Below the pieces are notes generated by a model. That model was not told the origin of the DNA. It worked only from the letters and a program-made list of their open reading frames with translations, and made no database searches. The translations under genes and the position numbers were made by a program. A stretch of 64,000 nt of DNA from Branchiostoma floridae (lineage: Eukaryota; Chordata; Leptocardii; Amphioxiformes; Branchiostomatidae): positions 13,770,240 to 13,834,239 of the forward strand of contig NC_049983.1 in the NCBI RefSeq assembly GCF_000003815.2. The letters run 5' to 3'. The stretch's first letter is position 1; each line of letters starts with the position of its first letter. This document shows, piece after piece, positions 48,609-59,040 of the stretch.

Positions 48609-51600
48609 ATGGCTGACGACGTTTTACCAATTTTGATGCCGAACATCGAAGGAAACGGCGAGGATTCCTCCAGTGACAGTGGTGTGTGCCATCTCCCTTA
48701 TTGTTTGGTACATTGTGCACAGTTTAAGGTATCAGGACAGCGTGTTGTAAATGCATTACGTTCTCGTAATATACAGATAGGCCCATTATTTTTGGTTGCA
48801 TCAAAGGATAAATACTTGTTTTTTGACAGTGAAGATGGATGTGGGAGGGGGGCGGAGCAGGTGCCAAATACAACCCACAGTGACAATTAAAACGTTACCA
48901 TAGAACTGATCTTCTAACATAGCACCTATCCATAGAAGAAATTATGTAGGTCATCGGTGGTGTGTTGCATTGGTTAGAAATAGCAAGAAGCTTCAAACAC
49001 ATTCAACATCCTTTGTTATAAAGCACTTGTCAAGAAAGAGGTCACTCTGTGGACTATGCAATATCAATACACCAGTGGCCTGTAGTCATCTCACGTATCA
49101 TTGCAGTGACTCGTGCTGTTGGCCCCAATTCCAACTTCTGCATGCAATGCGGAATGGTCTTCTTTACAGATATTGACGCATTGAGACAATGTCGTAATAA
49201 AGCTGTCATTATACTGAAGGGACTAGGCTAAGATTCACAAATGAAAATTAAAGCTTAATATGTATAATAAATAGGGAATGCTGGAAACTGAACTCATTGT
49301 GTGCGCTTCAACTCTTTGAACTAAGTATTTTCATGTTGATAGTAAAGCTTATTTTCTTGTGTCAAAGTGTCATATTTAGTAAATAGACACAATCCACTGC
49401 AACCAATTATGTTACATGTCACACGGTCACACACAGCAGAAGAAATAAATTTCCGAAAATAATTTCATCAGGTTGTTAAAGTAAATAAAACTGGTTGTGG
49501 AAAAGAAGTTTTTAAATGTAGTTTTTAAATATTCTCTTCCACAGTTCCAGAGAGGGAGAGAGAGGGTGATGATACTGGAGATGGCCACGAGGATGAACAA
49601 CAGCAGCAGGAGCAGCAACAACAAGAGGGAGAAGACAACGAGAGAAAAAAGAAAAAGAAAGAAAAGGACAAGAAGAAAAAGAAGGACAAGCGCAACATGA
49701 ACTTTGATCAGTCCTTGCCTGCAAGCCATACCGTGAGTATTTCACAGGATTGTCATTTTGTGATTTAAAGCATGTTGTACCCTTTGTGTCTCTAATTTTA
49801 ATTTCATTTGTATCACAGCTGAAGGTTACATGGTCTTTGTTACAAAGTAATTAGGTGAAAGGAAGATGACTTGATGAAGAAATGACCAATCAAAACTTGA
49901 GCCATCATTCATTGTTCAGTAGTGACTCACAGTTCTTTTTAATACCTTCTACAGTACCTGGGGAGTGACCATGAGGAATACAGTGGCAGAACAGTGCTGG
50001 ATGATGAGAGTTTTGTTAACCTGCCCCTGCTGACCCTCCCCAGTGTGGTGCTGATCCCAGGACAGACCCTTCCTCTCCAGCTCTTCCAGCCACAGACCAT
50101 CTCCATGATGAGACATGTTATACAGAAGGACAGGACATTTGGGCTGGTCACTTCCAGGTTAGCCTGTGTTTTATAACTTTTGGAAAGCAGGGCTGGAAAC
50201 AAAACAAAGGAACCCTGTAGAAACCTGACCACAAAATTTAAGTCCTGAATCATCATCAGGACTTGGGAGAACTGAATAAACAGACTCTTTTAAACAACCA
50301 TTGCTTTATTCACACCAATGTTTTGGTGACTGTCTGTCACCTTCTTTAGGGCAATTCTGAACCATTGCTTTATTCACAACACCATTTTGGTGACTGTCTG
50401 TCACCTTCTTCTGGGCAATTCTGACTGGTTCACATTGTGAAGGAGCCCTGTACATTGTGAACCAGTCAGAATTACCCTGAAGAAGGGGACAGATGGTCTC
50501 AGAAACATTGGTGGGAATAAAGCAATGGTTGTCTAAATAGAGTATCTTCTATCAATGACATACCAACCTGATGAAACTACTCACGGACTTGCACTGTTTT
50601 GCTTTTTCCACAGGGGCACATCTCTGAAGATGTATAAGAGTTTTAGAAATGTAGCTTTAGAAAGTTTGTAGCTTTGTCTTTGTGACTTTGTTGTACTGTA
50701 TTCCGGCACATCAGATACCTGGACACCTCAGGTGCAACTCTTGCCAACATCGGAACCACAGCAGAGATATTCTCTGTGAAGGAAGAGGATGAGCATGGGA
50801 TTGAGACTATGAGGATTAAAGCCATGGGAAGGCAGAGATTCCTCATCTTAGAAACCAGAAGACAGGCTGATGGGTGAGTTTGTGTAATTTTAACATTTGT
50901 AGAAAAGCATCATAAAGATTTATCATTTAAGCACAAATGTTACACGTATTCAAATAACATGTAGCCAAATCATAAGTTCAGTAGTGTTAGTTAGTGTAAG
51001 GTGGGATATTATTTTGTTCTTGACTGTTTTTTCTATTGCTGCTCATTTTTCAGAAAACATCTTTCAATGTCAATTGTTCTTTGTACATTCCAGCATCATA
51101 ATTGGAAAGGTGAGGATCCTGCCAGAATGGGAGATGCCATCTGGCCTGGAGGGTGCAGAACTGAGATGTCACAGACTCAGTAATGTCCCTGAAACCACAT
51201 CAGCAATGGAGGTGGCAGCATGTGGGGGTCCAGCAGGGGACAGGCAGCCAGTGGCAAGGAGTAGAAATCTAAAGGTATCATATGGTATCGGACCGGAGTT
51301 TCTTTTACGATTTCGGAGGTTGGCGGGCAGCCTCAGGCCAAAGGGCTACAGTTCCGCTAGTAAACGTAGGACGCGAAACTTAATCAATATGGCGGAAAGC
51401 CGTATACTGCCTCTTTCCGACAAACCTATTGGTACCGTCTGTTGCCTCTTTATTTTGGTTAGAATATGTAAAAAAAATTTAATTTTGGACCCGAAAACTA
51501 TCATTTTTTAACACTTTTTTGATCGAAGCTGCTTGGAAAAAACGAATTTTCCCAGGATAACGGCCTACGTGGTAGAGAAGCTAAATTCTTCATGTTTGTG

Positions 51601-54085
51601 TAAAATGAAAATAAAAAAATTCCATGTGATAACTTTTTTGCAATCTCCGATGACGTCATTTCTTCGAAATCGCATGAAAAACGCCGCTATTTGGGTCATC
51701 AGGCGAAAAAACCGCATCACCGTTGCAGCGGACTAATACAAAAATAGTTTCGCTGGCTGACCAACTACTCCTCGCACAAAAACAATACAACCCACGGGCT
51801 TTTCAGAAATTACGACAAATCTATGCTCAGCTATAACGATCACCAAGCAATAAGGAGCAAAAGTCAGGGAGACAACAGCGCACTTCCGGCCTATTACACC
51901 ACCCTTCCGCCAACTCCGGTCAGATTTGAACTCCGACCCGGAACCATATGATGCAAAATCTTGTAGTTCAAATATACCTCAAGTCACTGTTGAATAATTT
52001 TGAACTTGATAATTTACCAAGGACTACATATGTTAATTGGTCTGAATTTGAAGAAATTTGTTCTTGTCTTGTAAAAAATGTTTACACTGTGTATCTATTA
52101 CCTCACTAAGTTCCTTGAGCAACACTACCAACACCATGTCTACTTCCATTCCAGAATAGATACAGAGCTGCAGATTGGACTTGGTTTCCACCATGGGTAT
52201 ACAGACAATATGATTGTGTAAGTATGGAGGTATTATTGAGCACATGTACTTAAAGAACTCTTTTTGTGTCAACTATATACATGTACATGTTTGTGTAGTT
52301 ATGTCGGTACAAAGAGTATAGTTGAAGATGCTGGTTCCGTAAAGCACTAGAGAGGAACAGGATTATAAAAGATAAGGGTGCACAGACAGAGTAGGTTTCA
52401 ATTGATGAAAAGAGAGCTATAGATACTTAAATGTTTGAAATGCTATTACCGGGGTAGAATAAGTAATGTATAACAGTTCTGCACTGTAAAACAAGTCTAT
52501 GATTGGAGACATGAGAATTGACAGCTTGCTGCTGTTTCTGCAGGATGTGTTAATGGAACTGGTGAAACGTGAGCTGTACAGCTGGAACGATACTCTACAG
52601 GGGAGTATCATGCCCACTAACCCTTCAGGTATGCACTATGCGTAAGGGAGTGGGATTGGGAAGAATTAACCAAAGAAATTGGCTGTCTTTTGAGACCAAT
52701 TTTATACATCACAGACATCACATAATTAATGGTTAAATTATAGAGTTACTGGCTATAACTAGGTTACAAAGCCACGAAAACTTTTATGCAGAAGGCTTGT
52801 CTTCAAATGAATAATGACCTATGAATAGTGCTGGCTTGTATTATGTAAATATCTTCTATCAGCTTCCATTTTCTGAATTACTCCTTAAAACTTAGTCTGT
52901 CTGTTTTGCGCTGCCCTTTTGCAGATTTCTCCTTCTGGGTAGCAGCCAGCCTCCCATTGGACGATGGTCTGCGGCTGCACTTACTCAGCATCAATAGTGC
53001 TGTGCAGAGGCTGAGATGTGAGCTCAGCATTATGCAGAAGGTAACGTGTAGGCCTGTAGGCCTTACATTTTTACACAAAGAAACAGCCTGACTGTATCAC
53101 GTTGAGATGGGGTGTTGTCTACTTCTTTATTATATATATGAACGGACTTGTTCTCTCTCACTCCCTACCATGCTTTGTTTATTATTAAAAATACTCTTCT
53201 TGTTTCTTCCCCTCAGTGCACCATCATGTGTTGCAGAGACTGTGGAAGTCAGATAGCTGAGAAGAAAGACGTTTTCAGGTACATGTACTATTGGCTGAAA
53301 TTTTCCAAGGTTTTCTGTGTCAATCTATGTTGGGGATTCCTTTTGTTGGGTTGGATTTTTTTCCATTTTGGTGATTCTTGTTTTAAAACAGTTATTCATG
53401 TTTAGTTTAAAGACATATTGTTGTGTTGATGTTTGCAGCATGTCTGTAGCAGGCCCGATGGCAGCATATGTTAACCCGGGAGGTTATGTTCATGAGACGC
53501 TGACTGTGTACCAAGTGACGGGCATCATGCACCATGGCCGGCCATCTATCGAACATAGCTGGTTTCCTGGGTGAGCACAACTTTAAGATAACTTAAAAAG
53601 ATTGGAAATTTGATCATATCTTTGTAACTACTTTATCAAATACATTGTATTGTGTATCATTGAAAAGCTTAGTGCTCTTTACAACGATATCCCATTTGTT
53701 ATGGTTGTACATTCATAGGTTGAGTTCCAGGGTTACTTATGTAAATAGGTTACAAAAGAAAAATTTCCCTAGTAGTAGATTTTTCAGCATTAGCACAATG
53801 TGTTACAATATTACATATATTGTATACATTGGTTGACTGGTATAACTTGGGACATTTGCAGTTGTTCAGCTTGTTCTCATGCAAGCCTTTAATCCCTTGA
53901 TCAGCTATGCGTGGACAGTAGCGGAGTGTCGGCAGTGCAGACATCACCTAGGTTGGAAGTTTACTCCTGCTAAGAAGAAACTGAAGCCTGAGAAGTTCTG
54001 GGGTCTGTGTAGGGCGTCGCTGTTGCCGGGGTTACGTAGTGATGGTGGAGACTCCGAGGAAACGGGGTGGATGCCAACAATGTAA
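48609..54085 (+). CDS. CRBN: Cereblon, substrate receptor of CRL4 ubiquitin ligase
   Basis: Eleven exons: 48609-48681, 49545-49732, 49955-50157, 50715-50873, 51094-51274, 52155-52217, 52544-52628, 52925-53040, 53217-53278, 53439-53570, 53905-54085, giving 480 aa (human 442). The N terminus is longer and has a Glu/Gln-rich then Lys-rich tract (about 35-75). [15 protein letters not shown] opens the conserved part. A LON-like domain follows (about 105-345, [14 protein letters not shown]), then the CULT domain. Zinc cysteines are 362, 365, 429 and 432. The pocket for cyclic imides and thalidomide is intact: H416, W418, W424, W438. Val426 equals human Val388. Gly391 replaces human His353. It acts in cytosol and nucleus, bringing substrates to DDB1-CUL4. 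Exon 5 ends at a donor that abuts a mobile element. Confidence 0.97.
50284..50543. mobile_element. Fold-back element in CRBN intron 3
   Basis: ACAACCATTGCTTTATTC at 50295-50312 is complemented at 50516-50533, giving outer arms of about 45 bp. Inside, the block GGTGACTGTCTGTCACCTTCTT occurs twice in direct order (about 50324 and 50389, given here only by position beyond its first bases) and AACCAGTCAGAATTACCCT pairs with GGGCAATTCTGACTGGTT. Non-coding; wholly intronic. Confidence 0.75.
51277..51952. mobile_element. 676-bp TIR element touching the CRBN exon 5 donor
   Basis: Imperfect terminal inverted repeats: ATCATATGGTATCGGACCGG at the left edge and the complement of ATCATATGGTTCCGGGTCGG at the right edge. 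The interior has no transposase. The left edge begins two bases after the exon 5 / intron 5 boundary, so all but the first two bases of the donor GTATCA come from the element. The reading frame of exon 5 stays open into it for about 80 codons. Confidence 0.75.
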
Positions 54086-55846
54086 AGGACTACAAACAAA
54101 GTGAAGAAAAGACATCAGCACTAACACGCTTGTTGGTCATCTTCATGTAAGATGGAGATGCCATGCATCTTTTGAGCTCCTTAAAAGGCTAACATTCAAT
54201 TGAAGAACTGAAATTAGGAAGCATAAAACTAAAAGTAACACAAACAAAAGCCCCTATTTAAATGGCTATTTCACCATGGCCAGAAGTGTTGCCTGTCAAA
54301 AAAAGTAGAAGGCATAATTTGCAATGGAACAATGCTCTTAAAACTCAGCCATTAGCGTGACTGTAAGGCTCAGGTGCTTGTGTCATCAGTACTAGAATAT
54401 TGAAAGATATTTAAGAGTCAAATCCTTGAGATCATTGATGGATAATTGGTCAAATCCAGCAGTCTGAACTGAATAAAGATATCAATGTAGCACAAGGTTG
54501 CAAACACATCAGATGTATGTTGTGTAGAGTTGTACAGGTGCATCTCTCACATGTTGAGACAATTAAGATTGCAGTATGCCAGCAACTACACATTCGCTAG
54601 TACATGTACTAGAATGTCGAGCTTAGACAAGAGACGTGTTGTAAACAGCTTTGTAAATGTTGTGTACAGAAAGACATATTTTGTGGTTAGAAAGTTTCAG
54701 TGTTACTGGATACTGGATACTTCATACTTAGCAAGTGGGATGACTAGTAAGGAATTAGCAGCCAGCTTGCAAACTTGTATCCATGTATATATTGTAATAA
54801 ATTCACTGTTGCTTACCTAAATATAATTTGTTACTTTGGAGGGCATTTTGCACCTGAAGTACATGTATGAATGTACATTTTTAAATATGCTGTACCAGTA
54901 GTGCAAACATGTTGTGTGACTTCAAACCATTACATGTATGTTGTAGTACAATGTAGGTAAGCTCACCCCCAACTGTGAAACTAAAATAAATGGCAATCAG
55001 TTCAATATCCTCAACACTTGAGGTGAACATGTATGTTGCATCTCTTCATAGTACTTGTTTACAAAACCATCAGCAGCTACATTACTGGTTACTGTAATAG
55101 TGCATGACAATTTGATATACATATGCACAGCATTGTATTACAGAAATGTTATTAATTATTAAAATACTGTGAAATCCACCTGTCCCATCGGCCTCATACC
55201 GAGATATTAATCCTCATAAAAATGTATGAATTTACAGTAGCAAATAAACTACAGCAAGAAAACTACACAAAGAATGAGCAGTCTTATACCAATGGCCTGT
55301 TTATTTACTCGGGTACACTTTAACAGTGTTTCTCTTAACTTAAGTTGTACTACAGATACCCGGTATTTTATTTGTCCATTGTACTAATTTGTAGTCTGAC
55401 GAAAATTTTGTGTGCTACCTTTCACTTATCCTGATGGGCTGGCAGGTAGCTTTGCTCTGTAATGCCACTGCTAAAATATATGGTAACTTCCGAGGTCTAT
55501 GTGAAATCATATGTATCAAAAGTCCACAGCACAAATTTTCCTACAATATCATACATGACAGCTAACAGCAGCAGTTGCTTACAGAGGTTTACTTGTTAGT
55601 ACTAGATATCACAGCAAAGAAGGTGTTACATTTATCATCATTATCATACCACATTTTATCTTGTATCACGTATTTTTAATTTAAACGTCAGATGGCAAGA
55701 CACAACAGCATACTTCAATGCTAACACTCTATGACACTACTTGAGTAGGGCACTATCACTACCCCCTGTAGTTTGTACCTAACACAACAGGCAGTCTACT
55801 GTAATGCATAACCTATTCTAACAAGCTTGAACATTGATACCCAGTA
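54086..55846. other. Shared 3' region of CRBN and HSD17B10 (tail to tail)
   Basis: 1.76 kb, AT-rich, no gene. It holds the 3' UTRs of two convergent genes. Minus-strand AATAAA hexamers for HSD17B10 are at 55367-55372 and 55300-55305, about 475 and 540 bp past its stop. Confidence 0.6.
54472..54477 (+). terminator. Candidate poly(A) signal of CRBN
   Basis: AATAAA about 390 bp after the CRBN stop; a second one lies at 54796-54801. Either or both may be used. Confidence 0.5.
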
Positions 55847-58800
55847 TTATGGAGGCATGCGGATGGCGCCGTCTATCCTGATGACCTCCCCGTTCAGCAT
55901 GGGGTTCTCGATGATGGACTGCACGAGGTGTGCGTATTCATCAGGATGGCCCAGGCGCTGCGGGTACGGAACCATCTTGGCCAGGAATGACCGAACTTTG
56001 TCTGGCAGGCTCATCAATAATGGTGTCAGGAAAAGGCCTGTAAAAGTGACACACATGATCGTTAACATTCATTTGTATGTATGTTGTATGACCTCACAGC
56101 AGTAGCTAGTCCCACACCCAACGGTTAAGCTGTGCCTACATTTGTACTTGCAAGGGCTGTGATGTGAATGTTATTTGAAAAGGAAGATGTACAAAAACAA
56201 AGGAATAAAAAAATGATGAATGACTATACCAGTTGGTGATATGTTTGCAACAATTGTTGGGCTGAGTATGAAAGCTTTCTACAGCAAATGGTTTTAGTGT
56301 GATACTGTGATCTTTTTGGGGTGAGCCTTTTTGGGGATGAAGTAAAATTGAGTGCATCAAATGTATACCCATATTCCTATGTAACAAGTGAAGCAAGCTT
56401 ACCAGGTGCAATGGTGTTGACTCTGATGCCCTTGTCAGCCAAGTCTCGTGCTATTGGCAGGGTCATCCCTACAATGGCTCCCTTGGACGCTGAGTATGCC
56501 ACCTGTCCCTGCTGCCCCTCAAAGGCAGCCACACTGGCTGTGTTAATGATCACCCCCCTCTCTCCATCCTCGTTTGGTTCGTTCTGAGCAATCTCCGCCA
56601 CAGACAGTCGAATTACGTTAAATGTTCCAACTGTGTTCACCTGAGGAATAAACAACTCTATGTGATAATGCCAACAACACAGGACCTAACAATAACAATA
56701 CTACAAAATTTGACTAATGACAAACATTATGTTTGAACTAGTGTTCTGGTTTACCAATTGGAACTTACCGTCAAGACTCGTTGGAAGTCATCCAGCGGGT
56801 GTGGTGCATTCTTCTTGAAGTTGTATGTTTTCATGGCCACCCCGATTCCTGCACAGTTTATGGCTGCATTCAGCTTTCCAAACTCTGACTTGGCTTTGGC
56901 CACTGTTGCCAACACATCTGCCTCCTTTGACACCTGGAAAGGATGGGATAATATTTCAGTTTCCAAATGCAGAAGAGTCCAAGCTACCCACATAATAAAC
57001 ATCATGAAAAAAAGGCATTCCTGTAGTGAGTTATCCTCTTCAGAAATTGCCCCTGCTATTATAAAACTAGCCAACCATATGTCACTTTTTCTAACACCAG
57101 AAATTCATGGCCATAACTTGTGTAAAACGCAAGATACCAAAACATGATGTTCCGCTGCAGTACCAAAGGAAGCCACTAGGTGGCCCTAAATCTAGCCATT
57201 TCCAGTTTCTCACACCCCACCAATCCATCCAACTGTTCTTGAGTTCTCTTGTTCAAAGACACACACACACACAAATACTTGAGACAATATAACTAATAAT
57301 AATTTATGTGAGATAACTCCATTCAGAGGTTTGAACTTTCAATTTAAAGGACTGACTTTTGTCAGAATTTATCATATGCGTGTGGCTTCCGTGCGGCAGT
57401 GGTGTATGGGTACATGTGTGTGTGAGTAGGTCAAGGCAGTCCGTATTTACTGAATATCAAGTGGGCTGGCTGGTAGCCTCCTGCACAGGCTGGCGTGCTT
57501 TTTTTTGGGGGGGGGGGAGGGGGTCAGTGGGCAGGCAGAAAAGACAAACAGTTGGTTGTATTTTGCCTTAAAATGCAGGAAATGGCATTTCAGAGACTTG
57601 AAATTTTCTCCAGACCCCCCTACAATGCTCGCACCACAGGCTTGAGCCATGCAGCGACAATTACCAAGTTAAAACCCTTTCAAATATCCCTACCTAAAAC
57701 TAAAGCCTAGGATACCTAACATTCCCTATATGAATGTTCTGTCCATACTCACATCTGTTGGGGAGAAGACACAGTTTCCACCAATGGTGTTAGCCACAGA
57801 CTCCCCCTCTGACGTTGGCAGGTCTGCGATCACCACAGATGCACCTTGCTTCACCAGCCTCTCCACTGTAGCCCTACCCAGGCCAGAGGCTCCACCTGTC
57901 ACTATGGCAACAAGACCCTGTGGGCAGTGAAAGATTCATACCATATATAGGTCAACTTTCTGGTGTGCTAAGCAGTGTTGGATACCATCCTAGTTAGGCT
58001 TACGTATGCATGACTTCCCCTAGTTGTCTGTGAGATGGAGGCAACCAAACCATTAGTTAGAAGCCTGTGGGCTATAACTAAGCCAGTTCACAGTTCTAAG
58101 TGCATATACACATGTCAGAGGTTAAGGTCCTTCACTTGTCAACTGTTCTTTGTCTTATGAACAATATTAATTATGTCTTCAAGTCTTTGACTTTGACTTC
58201 GCCTGGAACTGTGTGGAAGCCTATTTTCTTTTGGATACATGTAGAATTACTAAAATATCAAAGTAAGGGAGAAGGGCACAAAGGTGGATCTGGACTTTGA
58301 TCACCTTCAATTCAATATACATTTGTATCAATTTTAATTATACTTCTTTGTCTACTGTACAGCAAAATGTCGCATAACATTCTTTTTAACAAAATGAATG
58401 CGATCTACTGTCGAAAATACTACAGCAAGGTCTACGCTAAGGTAGAGATGCCTGGACTTTGATCTCATCTCTATTAAATATTAAAAGAGTCCATATCAGA
58501 TTTTAAAGTGCAGTGCAGTGCCCATCCCTCTACACGCCCACCCTCCGCCCCAAATTTCCCTTCAAGTTCAACCTGGTCTGAAAAGGTTACAAGTGTAGCA
58601 TGGTGTATGTTTCGAAGCAGAGGAATGGTCATGACTAAGCACTGTTGGCGACAGAACTTCTGACCAGATCATCATGATACATGTAAATTTGCATGAAAAT
58701 TGTTGTGCAACGCGTCCCAAACCCACGAGGTCACATCTGCGATGGGACTGTTTGATGAAGCTTACACTGACCCTTTCAAAGGCGTGTAGAGGGATTGGAC

Positions 58801-58923
58801 CAGCAAATAGGGTGAAACAGAAGCTCTAAGGCGCAAAAAGTTCGTGAATTCGTGTTTAAATCGTCCAGAATAGAGGACTAAAACGTCACAACAACAAACC
58901 TTGCAACTCCTGATCGCCGCCAT
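55847..58923 (-). CDS. HSD17B10: 17-beta-hydroxysteroid dehydrogenase 10 / MRPP2
   Basis: Five exons on the minus strand: 58900-58923, 57753-57917, 56769-56933, 56403-56640, 55847-56037, giving 260 aa (human 261). A short-chain dehydrogenase: NAD motif TGGASGLG at 15-22, Asp40 to bind the adenine ribose, NCAG at 89-92, and the catalytic triad Ser154, Tyr167, Lys171 ([18 protein letters not shown]). The family oxidises 2-methyl-3-hydroxybutyryl-CoA in isoleucine breakdown and steroids, and is also a structural subunit of mitochondrial RNase P. It works in mitochondria. The first exon codes only eight residues (MAAIRSCK), ending in a weak donor GTTTGT. It lies head to head with ATXN10. Confidence 0.97.
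57550..57640 (-). repeat. Dispersed repeat related to the element at 28171
   Basis: On the minus strand, AATGCCATTTCCTGCATTTT and TCTGGAGAAAATTTCAA match the core modules at 28620-28650 and 29140-29190. It lies in HSD17B10 intron 2, next to a G-run (TTTTTTTTGGGGGGGGGGGG) at about 57501-57520. Confidence 0.65.
58524..58795. mobile_element. MITE-like element in HSD17B10 intron 1
   Basis: A perfect 15-bp inverted repeat, ATCCCTCTACACGCC at 58524-58538 and its complement at 58781-58795, bounds 272 bp of non-coding sequence. No clear target duplication. Confidence 0.55.
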
Positions 58924-59040
58924 GATGAAGAAGGTCACGAAGTAGGAAACGTCAGTGCGCAGACGCCCACTTTTAAACCAATCCAAGAACGCGACTCATA
59001 AAGCTGTCCAATCACAGCTGGCTTTACATACGACGATAAA
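58924..59040. promoter_or_regulatory. Bidirectional promoter HSD17B10/ATXN10
   Basis: Only 117 bp separate the two divergent start codons. The interval has two CCAAT boxes (58978-58982 and 59008-59012), which bind NF-Y, and a CRE half-site-like GACGTTT (minus strand, about 58949-58955). There is no TATA box in either direction. Both 5' UTRs must be very short or overlap. Confidence 0.75.

Noticed and set aside
50984-51511. 175-codon open frame on the plus strand
   Set aside because: Its middle is CRBN exon 5; the upstream part is intron 4 and the downstream part is the mobile element. Splice sites and homology both limit the exon to 51094-51274.
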